Notes: generated by a model from the letters alone, not told the origin. Positions 34,818 through 45,396 are shown, counted from the first letter of the stretch. The stretch: DNA of 64,000 nucleotides from Pseudomonas putida (GCF_028682175.1 NZ_JANHKS010000003.1:202214-266213), one strand, 5' to 3'. Numbers and translations: made by a program.

Positions 34818-34955
34818 ATCACAGCTGCTATTTGTCTCAACGGTTTACGGATCAATACCCGAGCACGACGGTCCAAGTGCCAGTAAACTGCCGCGCCGCA
34901 GGCCTTTTCCTGTTTCGCCGACGCTAATTTCTTTTTTCATCCACGGAGGTTTCGC

Positions 34956-36602
34956 ATGAGTATCAGTCCATTCGCAGGCAAACTGGCGCCTGCAGAATTG
35001 CTGGTCGATCTTCCTCGTCTGGTCACGGCGTACTACACCGGGCAACCTGACGCCTCGGTCGCCACCCAGAAGGTTTCCTTTGGCACCTCCGGCCATCGCG
35101 GCAGCTCGTTCGACCTGAGCTTCAACGAGTGGCACGTCCTGGCCATCAGCCAGGCGATCTGCCTGTACCGTCAGGCCAATGGCATCGACGGCCCGCTGTT
35201 CCTGGGCGCCGATACCCACGCGCTGTCCACTCCGGCTGCGGCGTCGGCGCTGGAAGTGCTGGCGGCCAACGGCGTCAACGTGATGATTTCCGAAGGCGAC
35301 GAATACACCCCGACGCCGGCGGTGTCCCACGCCATCATCTGCTACAACAAGGGTCGCACATCGGGCCTGGCCGACGGCATCGTCATCACGCCGTCCCACA
35401 ATCCGCCGGAAAGCGGCGGCTTCAAGTACAACCCGCCCAATGGCGGCCCGGCCGATTCGCACATCACCAAGTGGATCGAGACCAAGGCCAACGAACTGCT
35501 CGCCGAGAAGATCGTCGGCGTGACCCGCATGAGCCATGAAAAAGCCCTGCGCGCCGACACCACCCATCGCCATGACTACCTCAACACCTACGTCGCCGAC
35601 CTCAAGAACGTCATCGACATGGACGCCATCCGTGGCGCCAGCCTGCGTCTGGGCGTGGACCCTTTGGGCGGCGCGGGCGTGCGCTACTGGTCGGCCATCG
35701 GTGAGCACTACGGCCTGAACCTGGACGTGGTGAACCAGCACGTCGATCCGACCTTCCGCTTCATGAGCGTGGACTGGGACGGCAAGATCCGCATGGACCC
35801 ATCGTCCAACTTCGCCATGCAGGGCCTGATCGGCCTCAAGGACCGCTTCCAGGTAGCCTTCGCCTGCGACCCGGACCACGACCGCCACGGCATCGTGACC
35901 CCGACCGGTGGCTTGCTGGCACCAAACAACTACCTGGCGGTGTCCATCGACTACCTGTTCCAGAACCGCCCACAGTGGCGCGCCGATGCGGCCGTGGGCA
36001 AGACCGTGGTCAGCAGCGGCATGATCGACCGCGTCACCCAGCGTCTGGGCCGTCGCCTGTATGAAGTGCCGGTGGGTTTCAAGTTCTTCGCCGAGGGCCT
36101 GTTCGAAGGCTCGCTGGGCTTTGGTGGCGAGGAGAGCGCCGGTGCGTCATTCCTGCGTCGCGATGGCACAGTCTGGACCACCGACAAGGACGGCCTGATC
36201 CCGGCCCTGCTGGCCGCCGAAATCCGTGCGCGCAAAGGGCGTGACCCGAGCGAGATGTACAAGGCGCTGACCGACGAGCTGGGCGAACCGGTTTCGACCC
36301 GCGTCGAGGCCAAGGCCAACTTCGAGCAGAAGGCATTGCTGAGCAAGCTGTCGCCGGAGCAAGTGACGTCCACGGAGCTGGCTGGCGAGAAGATCACCGG
36401 TATCCTGAGCAAGGCGCCGGGCAACGACCAGGCCATTGGCGGGTTGAAGGTCATGACCGAAAACGGCTGGTTCGCGGCGCGTCCTTCGGGCACGGAAGAC
36501 ATCTACAAGATCTACGCCGAAAGCTTCAAGGGCGAAGAGCACCTCAAGCGCCTGGTGGCTGAAGCGCAGGTGTTGGTGGATGCGGCGATTGCCCCGAAGT
36601 AA
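34956..36602 (+). CDS. pgm: Phosphoglucomutase (alpha-D-glucose type)
   Basis: 548 residues, with GGAGG upstream of ATG 34956. It interconverts glucose 6-phosphate and glucose 1-phosphate, the substrate of GalU. The phospho-Ser 147 lies in [14 protein letters not shown]. The Mg loop CDPDHDRHG has Asp 305, 307 and 309. The sugar-binding [15 protein letters not shown] and the phosphate-binding [15 protein letters not shown] complete the four-domain order. [11 protein letters not shown] near residue 40 is typical of the enterobacterial Pgm type. Confidence 0.95.
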   Translation: MSISPFAGKLAPAELLVDLPRLVTAYYTGQPDASVATQKVSFGTSGHRGSSFDLSFNEWHVLAISQAICLYRQANGIDGPLFLGADTHALSTPAAASALEVLAANGVNVMISEGDEYTPTPAVSHAIICYNKGRTSGLADGIVITPSHNPPESGGFKYNPPNGGPADSHITKWIETKANELLAEKIVGVTRMSHEKALRADTTHRHDYLNTYVADLKNVIDMDAIRGASLRLGVDPLGGAGVRYWSAIGEHYGLNLDVVNQHVDPTFRFMSVDWDGKIRMDPSSNFAMQGLIGLKDRFQVAFACDPDHDRHGIVTPTGGLLAPNNYLAVSIDYLFQNRPQWRADAAVGKTVVSSGMIDRVTQRLGRRLYEVPVGFKFFAEGLFEGSLGFGGEESAGASFLRRDGTVWTTDKDGLIPALLAAEIRARKGRDPSEMYKALTDELGEPVSTRVEAKANFEQKALLSKLSPEQVTSTELAGEKITGILSKAPGNDQAIGGLKVMTENGWFAARPSGTEDIYKIYAESFKGEEHLKRLVAEAQVLVDAAIAPK

Positions 36603-36616
36603 GGATTTGGCAGATC

Positions 36617-36708
36617 CGTAGCAGCACGGCTTGCCGGCGGGAGCGGTATGTCTGACACCCTGATGTCGACTGACACGCCGCCCCCGCCGGCAAGCCGTGC
36701 TGCTACGG
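36617..36708. repeat. REP inverted pair, BIME copy 1 (twin of 57019-57113)
   Basis: GTAGCAGCACGGCTTGCCGG with its complement, joined by a spacer reading GTATGTCTGACACCCTGATG then TCGACTGACACGCC. The same spacer, with only a few changes, recurs at 57019-57113. Confidence 0.9.
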
Positions 36709-36734
36709 GCGATCTTGCCAGACAACTGCCGCGC

Positions 36735-36772
36735 AAAAAAAAAGCCCCGACGCTCTCACGTCGGGGCTTTTT
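36735..36772. terminator. Bidirectional terminator between pgm and pirin gene
   Basis: A9 tract, AGCCCCGACG, loop, CGTCGGGGCTTTTT. It serves the two convergent genes. Confidence 0.9.
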
Positions 36773-36785
36773 CATTTCAGCTCGA

Positions 36786-37481
36786 TCACGCCACATCCAC
36801 CAGCACGATCTCGCTGTCCTCGATGGCCGTCACGCGCAGCACGCGCTCGTCTTCGACTGCCACACCGTCGCGGGCCCTGGCTTGCAGGCCGTTGACTTCG
36901 ATGGCGCCAGTGGCCGGCACCAGGTAGGCGCGGCGACCTTCGTCCAGCACGTACTCGGCCGACTCACCGGCTTTCAGGTTGGCGGCGACCAGTCGGGCAT
37001 TGGCACGAATGCGCAGCTCGATGTCATCGTCAGCCTTGCCGCTGGCCAGGGTCACGAAACCTTCGCGGTTGGCTTTTGGAAACGGCTTGGCACCCCAGGA
37101 AGGTGGCGCACCGACTTCGTCCGGCATGATCCAGATCTGGAAGATCTTGGTATCGGTCGCTTCCAGGTTGTACTCGCTGTGGGCCACGCCGGTGCCAGCG
37201 CTCATCACTTGCACGTCTCCGGCTTCGGTACGGCCTTCGTTGCCCAGGCTGTCCTTGTGGGTAATCGCGCCTTCACGAACGTAGGTGATGATTTCCATGT
37301 CGCGGTGCGGATGGCGTGGGAAGCCGGTGCCGGCCTGGATCACGTCGTCGTTCCATACCCGCAACTGGCCCCAGCTCATGCGGCTTGGGTCGTAATAATT
37401 GGCGAACGAGAAATGGTGATGCGCGTTCAGCCAGCCATGATCGGCACCGCCGAGGGATTTGAAAGGTCGAAGTTGCAGCAT
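36786..37481 (-). CDS. Pirin family protein (YhhW/quercetinase-like)
   Basis: 231 residues, bicupin fold, cytosolic. The start MLQLRPFKSLGGADHGWL at 37481 has GGAGGA upstream. The metal-binding motif FPRHPHRDMEIITYV is near residue 57, with further ligands in GTGVAHSEYN. Members bind Fe or other metals; some cleave quercetin, others act as regulators. The short upstream extension to 37550 is not needed. Confidence 0.88.
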   Translation of the reverse strand: MLQLRPFKSLGGADHGWLNAHHHFSFANYYDPSRMSWGQLRVWNDDVIQAGTGFPRHPHRDMEIITYVREGAITHKDSLGNEGRTEAGDVQVMSAGTGVAHSEYNLEATDTKIFQIWIMPDEVGAPPSWGAKPFPKANREGFVTLASGKADDDIELRIRANARLVAANLKAGESAEYVLDEGRRAYLVPATGAIEVNGLQARARDGVAVEDERVLRVTAIEDSEIVLVDVA

Positions 37482-37749
37482 GATCAGTTCCTCCGTAGCA
37501 GGGCCGGACCGTTTATCGCGGCGCCGCTGGTTAGTCGATGGAGTAATCATCCAACAATCTATTATCGATAAAAAGCGTAAGTTTTGCGTTATTATGATCG
37601 AAATCCTAGATGCTTTTGCTGGGCATATTCTGCCGTTTTACCTGCACTTGATCGGCTAAGCCCATGAGCACAAAGCATTTCGCTGGAGCTTGGCGGCGAA
37701 TGGGGCGACCATAGGCACCTTTACATCAACACTGATATCCGGAGCCTGC

Positions 37750-40260
37750 GTGCCGCACGATTTTTCCGCCAAGCCATCTCCCGATCTTCCACCTGATCTC
37801 ACGCCTCCCGAGCGCCTGCCGTTCTTCAAACGCCTGCTGGCGCGCATGATCGGTAGCAGCCTTTTGCGCCTGCAGGCACAGCACGTGCCGTCCTGGCATC
37901 AGGGCCACGCCGATGGCTACCTCAACGGCCACGCCGAAGGCATGGACGAGGGCTATGCCGAGGGCCGCATGGATGGCATCGAAGAGGGGCGTCGAGTGCT
38001 GGTGATTCGTGACACGCGTCCCCAGGAGCATCGTGGCCCCAGGGTCGATGAGCACCTGTTCGATGACTGGCGCCTGCCGTTGACCAACGAACTGAAGAAG
38101 CGCATCAAGGCCGACGTCGCCGAAAAACTCCCGCCCCACGCGCAGCCGACCACTGCGCAATGGAAAATGATTTTCAGCGACACGCCGTCCACCTACGTGA
38201 TCGCAGGCGCGGGGGCGGGCAAGTCCACCTCGCTGGTACTGCGGGTGCTGCTGCTCAACCACTATCTGGGTTTCGAGCTGGACTCCATGACCGTGGTGAC
38301 ATTCACCCGCGAGTCACGCAAGGACTTCATCAACAAACTGATCGAGATCATGGGCCTCTGGGGCCGCGACCTGACTCAGCGCCAGGCCCGCGAAGTGGTG
38401 CGCACCTTCCACTCGCGCATTCTGCCGCTGGTGCGCAGCCTGCCGGGCTTCGAGCAGTTGCAGGCGTTCGAGAACCTCAGCAGCCAGGGCGCCGACCTGT
38501 TCGGTAACCCGCTGTTGAACGATGGCGCCGACAGCAACCCGTTCGACCTGCGCATCAACGACGCCCAGCGTCAGCACATGAACCTGTGTTATCGCGACCT
38601 GTACGCCAGCAATCAGCGTTTCCGCGAAGTGATGGCGCCGCTGTATCGGCATTCCTTGCAGCTCAAGGAACTGGACCGCGACCACCCCGACGTGCAGAAA
38701 CGCATCACCGTCATGGGCCTGTCGTCCAAGCGCGACGAAGAGCTGTGCGACGTGATCGAGGACCTGTGGATTCGCAAGGGCGCCTGGCCGATCCAGGGCG
38801 TGGAGCCGATGCGCCAGACCGTCGAGGTCAGCGGCCTGACGTTCCATGTCCACGGTTACGCCGCCGAGCTGGACGCCTGGATCGTCCTGGGTTTCGACCC
38901 CGGCGAAGACCAGCACCTGCGCCGCCCGGACGCCAAGCTGCCGGTGTGGGCCGAGTGGGTCATCAAGCGCACGCTGTTCCAGGCGTTCTGCCGCAAACCG
39001 GTGATCTGGCTGGAAAACTACGAGGCTTCCCGGGGCATGATGCAGTCGTTGTCAGGCGCCGCCGTGGCGGGGCCGGGCTTCGACTACAAGGTCAAGGGCG
39101 AGCTGAGCGCCGCGCCGCTGCTGGACTGCTTCGTCGCGGCCGCAGGCTTCATCGAGAACCTGGGCCTGGACGTGCCGGACGCCGTGGCGCAGATGAGCTT
39201 TTCCGATCAGGACCCGGACCGCTTCTTCTTCGAAGCCTTGAGCCTGTTCTGGAAAGCCTTCGAAGACCACTTGCTGGCCCAGACGCCGCCGGTCATGACC
39301 TATAACCGTATGTTCTCGCTGTTTGGCGAGAACTCGCCGGAGAATCTCAAGCTGGTCAGCGACGAGGGATTGCGCCCGCTGTCGCACTTGATGATCGACG
39401 AATTCCAGGACGTTTCGCCGCAGATCGTCTCGTGGATTCGCGCGAGCCTGCGGGAAGTGCGCAGTCGCGGCGCCTCGCTGCATGTCGGGCGTGGTGCCCA
39501 GCGCTCGTCGCTGCTGTGCGTGGGCGATGACTGGCAGTCGATCTACGGCTGGCGCGGCAGTTCGCCGAAGTTCTTCATGGAATTTCCCAAGGAGTTCTCG
39601 TCGCCGTCGACCACCAAGGTCATGCTCAGCGACAACTTCCGCAGCCACCAGCACATCATCGACGCCGCCGAGCACATCGTGCGCGCGGCGCCTGCGATCA
39701 GCGGCAAGAAGGCCCGGGCCAGTGGGCCGGTGCAGGAGTTGCTGCCGGTCACGGTGCTTGACCGCGACGACGATCGCCTGGTGGCCAGCCTGATCGAGCA
39801 TTACAACGCCGGAGATTCGGTGCTGCTGCTGTACCGCAAGGGCAGCGAGCGCAGCAAATTGCCCGAGGCGCTGACCGCGCTGGTCGATGACGACTACGCG
39901 CTGCCGCCCCACGAACGGCGGCTCAAGCAACTGACCTATCACAGCTCCAAGGGCCTGCAGGCCGATGCGGTGTTCCTGCTCGGCGATTGCCAGCACCTGA
40001 CTCAATCGCCGTACAAGAATCAGGTTTATCAGTTGGCGGGGCTGGGCAAGGAGGGTGATCTGGAAGCGTTCGATAACGCGCAGAAAGATGAAGTCCTGCG
40101 CCTGGCCTACGTCGCGATCACCCGCGCCGTGCGCCATTGCTACTGGTTCATCGACGCGGCGGGCAATGATGAGGCGGCTGTGCCGAGGGCGTCAGCAAGG
40201 ATCGCTTCCGACAAGGCGTTTTTCGAAGATCGGCGTGGCGGGATGACTGCCGAAACATAA
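37750..40260 (+). CDS. UvrD/Rep-family SF1 helicase with N-terminal GxxxG ladder
   Basis: 836 residues from GTG 37750 (GGAG 6 nt upstream). An N-terminal part unrelated to helicases has eight Gly spaced exactly four residues apart at 52-80 (GHADGYLNGHAEGMDEGYAE and on), like the FliH GxxxG ladder. Walker A AGAGAGKST has Lys 158, motif Ia is VVTFTRESRKD, motif II is MIDEFQDVSPQ with Asp 550, motif III is VGDDWQSIYGWRG, motif IV is LSDNFRSHQHI, motif V is TYHSSKGLQADAVFL and motif VI is LAYVAITRAV. A large insert lies between motifs Ia and II (about 350 residues). It should unwind 3'-5' in repair or defence; no partner is adjacent. Confidence 0.85.
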   Translation: MPHDFSAKPSPDLPPDLTPPERLPFFKRLLARMIGSSLLRLQAQHVPSWHQGHADGYLNGHAEGMDEGYAEGRMDGIEEGRRVLVIRDTRPQEHRGPRVDEHLFDDWRLPLTNELKKRIKADVAEKLPPHAQPTTAQWKMIFSDTPSTYVIAGAGAGKSTSLVLRVLLLNHYLGFELDSMTVVTFTRESRKDFINKLIEIMGLWGRDLTQRQAREVVRTFHSRILPLVRSLPGFEQLQAFENLSSQGADLFGNPLLNDGADSNPFDLRINDAQRQHMNLCYRDLYASNQRFREVMAPLYRHSLQLKELDRDHPDVQKRITVMGLSSKRDEELCDVIEDLWIRKGAWPIQGVEPMRQTVEVSGLTFHVHGYAAELDAWIVLGFDPGEDQHLRRPDAKLPVWAEWVIKRTLFQAFCRKPVIWLENYEASRGMMQSLSGAAVAGPGFDYKVKGELSAAPLLDCFVAAAGFIENLGLDVPDAVAQMSFSDQDPDRFFFEALSLFWKAFEDHLLAQTPPVMTYNRMFSLFGENSPENLKLVSDEGLRPLSHLMIDEFQDVSPQIVSWIRASLREVRSRGASLHVGRGAQRSSLLCVGDDWQSIYGWRGSSPKFFMEFPKEFSSPSTTKVMLSDNFRSHQHIIDAAEHIVRAAPAISGKKARASGPVQELLPVTVLDRDDDRLVASLIEHYNAGDSVLLLYRKGSERSKLPEALTALVDDDYALPPHERRLKQLTYHSSKGLQADAVFLLGDCQHLTQSPYKNQVYQLAGLGKEGDLEAFDNAQKDEVLRLAYVAITRAVRHCYWFIDAAGNDEAAVPRASARIASDKAFFEDRRGGMTAET

Positions 40261-40282
40261 TTTCCACGGCCATCGATACCTT

Positions 40283-40372
40283 CTGTAGGAGTGAGCTTGC
40301 TCGCGATGGCGTCGGACCAGCCAACTCTGTGCTGACTGTGATGCCAAATCGCGAGCAAGCTCACTCCTACAG
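40283..40372. repeat. REP inverted pair (TGTAGGAGTGAGC class)
   Basis: CTGTAGGAGTGAGCTTGCTC and its complement, spacer about 40 bp. This class has TGCTCGCGAT in place of TGCCCGCGAA. A second copy is at 57835-57926. Confidence 0.9.
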
Positions 40373-40400
40373 GGACGTGGCAGTGGGTCGAGATCGGGCT

Positions 40401-40664
40401 TCAAGCCCGCTGCAAATACTCGATTCGGCTGGGGACGAACGTCTCCAGTTCCAGCTCGATGGCCTCGATAATGCGTTCCACGTCCATCGCGTTCATCACC
40501 GTCGCGCACGGGATGCCGGCAATGGCGATCACCGTTTCACCGCTGGCACGGTCGAACAGGCGCGCGACCATGCTGCTGGGTGCATCCATGTTGGCTTCAA
40601 AGCCCACAGGATGAAAATGCCAGCGCATCAGCTGGCAGGCGTTGGGGAACGTGACTTTATTCAT
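40401..40664 (-). CDS. DUF1652 domain-containing protein
   Basis: 87 residues from ATG 40664, preceded by AGGTGGG. The pattern LMRWHFHPVGFEANMDAPSS, then RLFDRASGETVIAIAGIP and a final helix VERIIEAIELELE, is that of the DUF1652 family, small proteins common in pseudomonads. The function is unknown. It stands alone between a REP pair and a 536-bp non-coding stretch. Confidence 0.78.
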   Translation of the reverse strand: MNKVTFPNACQLMRWHFHPVGFEANMDAPSSMVARLFDRASGETVIAIAGIPCATVMNAMDVERIIEAIELELETFVPSRIEYLQRA

Positions 40665-41200
40665 GGGACCCACCTCGTTCAATCGAGCAATTGTGTAGCT
40701 CCGCAGGGCAGGAAAACGGTTGTGTCAGGCCAGGTTCGAGCAACGGCGCAATGCTTGAGCCAGAGCTCCGCACTACCTGTTATGTCTTTCACGTTGGTCG
40801 ATAAGTGGACGCGCCAGATAAAGGTAGCACCGAGTTCTGACAGTAGTGAGAAAAAATCCTACAGACCATAAAAATTACAGATTTTTGACGTGGGTCATAT
40901 TCCTTTATATCCGTGCGCGCACGATTCTGATGCGCAATCGTTATTTAAAACTAAGGCACTGGGCCACTACTTCTGCGACAAGCCAGCCCGTTAAATGCCC
41001 ATCTTCTGTTTTACGCTGTAACGCTCGCTTAACACGCAAACGTTTTGCGTTGAAGTATTGGATCCACTAAAGCGCGTGTTTAAAAAAAGTATTAAAGCGC
41101 ACTGAATTTATCGACAAAGCCGGCCGATATCAGAGAAGGCATTGGTGGGTGCGTTAGTCGCATTTATCCGATGAGCCGGATCTTTCACGAGAGTACTTCC
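40665..41200. other. Gene-free, AT-rich leader of the chemoreceptor gene
   Basis: 536 bp without a convincing ORF and clearly AT-rich between 40840 and 41100. It carries a possible sigma-28 element near its right end. No repeat or dyad stands out. It may also hold the DUF1652 promoter. Confidence 0.45.
41108..41130 (+). promoter_or_regulatory. Possible FliA (sigma-28) promoter of chemoreceptor gene
   Basis: GCCGATAT at 41123-41130 matches seven of eight bases of the sigma-28 -10 element GCCGATAA. The -35 side is poor. It lies 71 bp before the chemoreceptor start codon. Confidence 0.35.
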
Positions 41201-42826
41201 ATGTCGATACGAAACATGAACATCGCGCCACGCGCATTCCTGGGGTTTGCGTTCATCGCCGTACTGGTGATCGGACTCGGCTTTTTCTCCGTCAACCGCA
41301 TGGCGCTGATTCGCCAGGCGACCACCGACATGGAAACCAACCAGCTGCCCAGTGTCGGCTACCTGGGCGGGATGCTGGAAAACAGCCTGCGCCTGCGCAT
41401 CACCTCGTTCCGCACGCTGGTCAACCGCGATCCTGCGGCGCTGCGTGAAACCGACGCGCGCATTGCCGAGCTGATCGGCAAGTTGCAGGAAGCCAAGAAG
41501 AATTACGCGGCACTTCCTGCCGAAGGCGAGGAACTGGTGGTTTATCATCAGTTCGAAGCGACCCTGGCGACCTTTCTCGATGTACAGGCTCAAGTGCTGG
41601 AGTTATCACGCCAGGACAAGGCTGAAGAAATGCGCAACTTGATCAATACGCGGATGAAAGATGCCACCGACTTGATGGGGGTGCAGATCAACCAGCTCAT
41701 CACTATCAACAAGGCCGGTGCCCGGGAAGCGGCGGTTATTTCAAAAGAGCAATATGACAATGCCAATATCGGCATCATCGTGGTGTCGGTTATTGCGGTC
41801 TTCTTGACGGTGATCCTGGCCTGGCTGCTGACCAAAAGTATCGTCAACCCGCTGAATAGAGCGGTTCGTGTAGCCGAAGAAATTGCCGGGGGCGATCTCA
41901 CCAAGCCAATCGAGATCGATGGCAAGGATGAAGCCACCCAGTTGTTGCGCTCGTTGTCGACCATGCAGCAGAACCTGCGCAAGACCATCGAGCTGATTGC
42001 AGGGTCGGCCACGCAACTGGCATCGGCGGCGGAAGAGCTCAGCGCCGTGACCGAGGAATCGTCCCGCGGCCTGCAACAACAGAACAACGAAATCGAACAG
42101 GCGGCCACGGCGGTCAACGAGATGACTGCAGCGGTGGAGGAGGTGGCGCGCAACGCGGTGTCCACTTCCGAAGCGTCGCAGGAGTCCAACCAGACGGCGC
42201 GTCAGGGCCGCGACCGGGTGGTCGAGACGGTGCGCTCGATTCAGGACATGACCCAGCAGATCCAGGCCACCACCGGATTGGTGGAAGGTCTCGCCGAGCA
42301 GGGCCGTGACATCGGCAAGGTGCTGGACGTGATTCGTTCGATTGCCGAGCAGACCAACCTGCTGGCCCTCAACGCCGCCATCGAGGCGGCGCGGGCGGGC
42401 GAGGCCGGACGCGGGTTTGCCGTGGTGGCCGATGAGGTGCGGGCGCTGGCGCACCGCACAGCCCAGTCGACCACGGAAATCGAGCAGATGGTGGCGGGGA
42501 TCCAGACGCGCACAGGGGATGCCGTGGAATCGATGTCGCGCAACACCGACAGCACTCGCAGCACGTTGAGCCTGGCGAGTTCAGCCGGCGATGCGCTGGA
42601 ACTCATTACCGAAGCCATCTCGCGCATCAACGAGCGCAACCTGGTGATCGCCAGCGCCTCGGAAGAGCAGGCCCAGGTTTCTCGCGAAGTGGATCGTAAC
42701 CTGATCAACATCCGTGACCTGGCCGCGCAATCAGCGGCAGGGGCCAACCAGACCAGCGCCGCCAGCCACGAGTTGTCGCGTCTGGCGGTGGACCTGAAAG
42801 CGATGGTGACGCGGTTCAAGATCTGA
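41201..42826 (+). CDS. Methyl-accepting chemotaxis protein
   Basis: 541 residues. TM1 is at about 14-34 ([19 protein letters not shown]). The periplasmic part of about 155 residues looks like a four-helix bundle (4HB_MCP). TM2 is [20 protein letters not shown], followed by HAMP ([20 protein letters not shown]). The signalling hairpin has the invariant tip [20 protein letters not shown], then [15 protein letters not shown]. No C-terminal CheR-binding pentapeptide is seen (ends MVTRFKI). The ligand is unknown; the 2-ketogluconate operon next door is only a positional hint. Start ATG 41201 is chosen over 41171. Confidence 0.93.
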   Translation: MSIRNMNIAPRAFLGFAFIAVLVIGLGFFSVNRMALIRQATTDMETNQLPSVGYLGGMLENSLRLRITSFRTLVNRDPAALRETDARIAELIGKLQEAKKNYAALPAEGEELVVYHQFEATLATFLDVQAQVLELSRQDKAEEMRNLINTRMKDATDLMGVQINQLITINKAGAREAAVISKEQYDNANIGIIVVSVIAVFLTVILAWLLTKSIVNPLNRAVRVAEEIAGGDLTKPIEIDGKDEATQLLRSLSTMQQNLRKTIELIAGSATQLASAAEELSAVTEESSRGLQQQNNEIEQAATAVNEMTAAVEEVARNAVSTSEASQESNQTARQGRDRVVETVRSIQDMTQQIQATTGLVEGLAEQGRDIGKVLDVIRSIAEQTNLLALNAAIEAARAGEAGRGFAVVADEVRALAHRTAQSTTEIEQMVAGIQTRTGDAVESMSRNTDSTRSTLSLASSAGDALELITEAISRINERNLVIASASEEQAQVSREVDRNLINIRDLAAQSAAGANQTSAASHELSRLAVDLKAMVTRFKI

Positions 42827-42859
42827 GCAGGACACAAACCCTGCAAACACCCTGGCCCT

Positions 42860-42881
42860 CGTAGCAGCACGGCAAGCCGCG
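42860..42881. repeat. REP fragment
   Basis: CGTAGCAGCACGG is joined directly to CAAGCCGCG. The two halves of a REP pair appear fused by a deletion of the loop and inner arms. Confidence 0.5.
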
Positions 42882-42920
42882 AGGCCGGGGTGAAACAACA
42901 ATTGCCCGAACACCCTGGTC

Positions 42921-43010
42921 CGTAGGAGCGCGCTTGCCCGCGAATGCGATATGTCTGCGACCTTGTGGGTGGCAGGCACGACGCCATCGCGGGCAAGCGC
43001 GCTCCTACAG
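42921..43010. repeat. REP inverted pair (GTAGGAGCGCGC class)
   Basis: CGTAGGAGCGCGCTTGCCCG and its complement GGGCAAGCGCGCTCCTACAG, spacer about 45 bp. It lies between the convergent chemoreceptor and kguD genes. Confidence 0.9.
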
Positions 43011-43021
43011 GTCGTTGAACT

Positions 43022-43993
43022 TCAGATTTCGAGGTTTACCAGATTCGGCGGTCGCTGGCCGGCCAGCGCGGCCAGCAGATTGTCCACCGCGCAACCGGCC
43101 ATCGCCTCGCGGGTCTCGAAGGTGGCCGAGCCCATGTGCGGGGTGGCGACCACGTTGACCAGCGTCAGTAATGGCGAGTCCTGGGCAAGTGGTTCCTGCT
43201 CGAAAACATCCAGCCCGGCTGCGCGGATCTGCCGGTTGCGCAGCGCCTCGATCAGCGCCTGTTCATCCACCACCTTGCCCCGGGCAATGTTGATGAAGAT
43301 CGCTTCCGGACGCATCAGCGCGAACTGAGCCGCGCCGATCAAGCCTTCCGTGTCTGCCGTCAGGGGCAGGGTCAGGCAAACGAAATCCGCTTCCTTGAGC
43401 AAGTCTTCCAGGCTGCGGTACTGCGCGCCGAATCGTGCTTCCACCGCCGGCTTGCGCGAGTGGCTGTGATAGAGCACCGGCATGCCGAACCCCAGGTTGC
43501 CCCGTTGCGCCAGCGCTTCGCCAATCCGGCCCATGCCGATGATGCCCAGCTTCTTGCCGTGCACATCGCTGCCGAAGTGCCGGGGTCCGATGTTCTGTTT
43601 CCACTGGCCGTCGCGCACCATGTTCGCCAGTTCGACGACGCGCCTGGCGGTGGCCATGATCAGCGCAAAGCCTGTGTCTGCTGTGGTTTCGGTCAGTACG
43701 TCCGGGGTGTTGGTGAGCTGGACGCCGCGCCGGGTCAGGTCCTGGATGTCGTAGTTGTCCACGCCTACGGAAACGCTGGAGATGACTTTCAGCCTGGGTG
43801 CAAGGTCCAGCAGCGGCCCGTCTATTTTCAGGCTCGCGCCGAGCAATCCGTCCGCCTGGGGCAGGGCATCGCGCAGGCGGGCCAGGCCGCCGGGGCTTTT
43901 GACATCTTCAATCAGTGTGACCTGCGCGTGATCCTCCAGGCGCTGCATCAGCGGCGCCGAGAGGGACTTGTAGAGAACGACGTGTGGTTTCAT
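43022..43993 (-). CDS. kguD: 2-keto-6-phosphogluconate reductase
   Basis: 323 residues, D-2-hydroxyacid dehydrogenase family. It reduces 2-keto-6-phosphogluconate to 6-phosphogluconate. The Rossmann motif GIIGMGRIG is near residue 150. Catalytic residues sit in NIARGKVVDE (Arg), DVFEQEP (Glu) and TPHMGSATFETR (His). It is the last gene of kguEKTD, 15 bp after kguT. By homology alone it could be a glyoxylate/2-ketogluconate reductase, but the operon context decides. Confidence 0.92.
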   Translation of the reverse strand: MKPHVVLYKSLSAPLMQRLEDHAQVTLIEDVKSPGGLARLRDALPQADGLLGASLKIDGPLLDLAPRLKVISSVSVGVDNYDIQDLTRRGVQLTNTPDVLTETTADTGFALIMATARRVVELANMVRDGQWKQNIGPRHFGSDVHGKKLGIIGMGRIGEALAQRGNLGFGMPVLYHSHSRKPAVEARFGAQYRSLEDLLKEADFVCLTLPLTADTEGLIGAAQFALMRPEAIFINIARGKVVDEQALIEALRNRQIRAAGLDVFEQEPLAQDSPLLTLVNVVATPHMGSATFETREAMAGCAVDNLLAALAGQRPPNLVNLEI

Positions 43994-44008
43994 GCAAAGG
44001 TTTCCAGA

Positions 44009-45325
44009 TCAGGGGTGCGCAGGGCTGCGACGAGCACTGGGCTCATCGCGCAGGGGCTTTGCGGCGGCGTCCGGCTTGAGCATCAGCGTCAGTACAACCG
44101 AGACCAGCAACGCGCCGCTCATGAACAGGTACGAGGCACTCAGGGTGCCAGTGGCGCCGTTGAGGTAGCCCACCAGATAGGAGCCGGCGAACGAGCCCAG
44201 CGCGCCGAGGCTGTTGACCAGCGCCATGGCGCCACCGGCGACGTTGGCCGGCAGGATTTCCGGGACGATGGCGAAGAACGGCCCGTAAGGCGCGTACATG
44301 CAGGCGCCAGCGATCACCAGCAGCGAGTAGGACCACCAGAAATGCTCGGTGCCCAGGGCATATGAGCCGTAGAACGCGAACGCGGCCAACAGCAGCGGCG
44401 GCCAGACGAACAGTTTGCGCTTTTGCAGTTTGTCCGAGGCCCAGGACACCAGGACCATACCGATCACTGCGGCAAGGTACGGCAGCGCCGACAGCCAGCC
44501 GGCCTCCACCATGTCCATCTGCATGCCTTTCTTGATGATGGTCGGCAGCCACAGGACGAAGCCGTAGACGCCGATGCTCCAGCAGAAATACTGCGCGGCC
44601 AGCAGCAACACTCTCGGCGAGCGGAAGGCTTCGGCGTAGTTCTTCACCGGCTTGATGCCCACTTGCTCGGCGTCCAGGCGCGCTTGCAGTTCGGTCTTCT
44701 CGTCAGCGGTCAGCCATTTGGCCTGGGCCGGACGCTCGTCCACCAGACGCCACCAGATGAAGGCCCAGATCACGGCAGGCAGACCTTCGACGATGAACAT
44801 CCAGCGCCAACTGAAATGCGCCACCAGATAGCCGGACACCACCGACATCCAGAGCATGGTCACCGGGTTGCCGAGGATCAGCACGGTATTGGCCCGCGAG
44901 CGTTCGGCCTTGGTGAACCAGTAGCACAGGTACACCAGCATGGCCGGCATGACGGCTGCCTCGACCACGCCGAGCATGAAGCGGATGGCGATCAGCATGT
45001 AGGCGTTGGATACGATGCCGGTCAGGGTGGCGAGGCTGCCCCACAGGATCAGGCTGACGAAGATCAGCTTCTTCACGCTCTTTTTCTGTGCGTAGATCGC
45101 GCCGGGCACCTGGAAGAAGAAGTAGCCCAGGAAAAATAGCGCACCCAGCAACGACGACATGCCGGGGGTGATTTGCAGGTCTTCGGCCATCCCGGAGGCG
45201 GCGGCGAAGCCGTAGTTGGCGCGGTCAAGGTAGGCCAGGCTGTAGGTGATGAAAACGATAGGCATGATGAGCAGCCAGCGACGTTTGAGGCCGGCGTGCT
45301 TCACGGTGTCGAGTAGCTTTTCCAT
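44009..45325 (-). CDS. kguT: 2-ketogluconate MFS transporter
   Basis: 438 residues, twelve predicted membrane helices, anion:cation symporter type of the major facilitator superfamily. The start MEKLLDTVKHAGLKRRW at 45325 has GGGAG 6 nt upstream. The family motif AYLDRANYGFAAAS follows TM1. It imports 2-ketogluconate formed in the periplasm. It lies 71 bp after kguK. Confidence 0.9.
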   Translation of the reverse strand: MEKLLDTVKHAGLKRRWLLIMPIVFITYSLAYLDRANYGFAAASGMAEDLQITPGMSSLLGALFFLGYFFFQVPGAIYAQKKSVKKLIFVSLILWGSLATLTGIVSNAYMLIAIRFMLGVVEAAVMPAMLVYLCYWFTKAERSRANTVLILGNPVTMLWMSVVSGYLVAHFSWRWMFIVEGLPAVIWAFIWWRLVDERPAQAKWLTADEKTELQARLDAEQVGIKPVKNYAEAFRSPRVLLLAAQYFCWSIGVYGFVLWLPTIIKKGMQMDMVEAGWLSALPYLAAVIGMVLVSWASDKLQKRKLFVWPPLLLAAFAFYGSYALGTEHFWWSYSLLVIAGACMYAPYGPFFAIVPEILPANVAGGAMALVNSLGALGSFAGSYLVGYLNGATGTLSASYLFMSGALLVSVVLTLMLKPDAAAKPLRDEPSARRSPAHP

Positions 45326-45396
45326 GTTGGGCTCCCTGAGCATGTTGTTTTTGTCGCAGCAGGTGATTGAACAGAGTCGTTGCAAGGCATGTGAAT

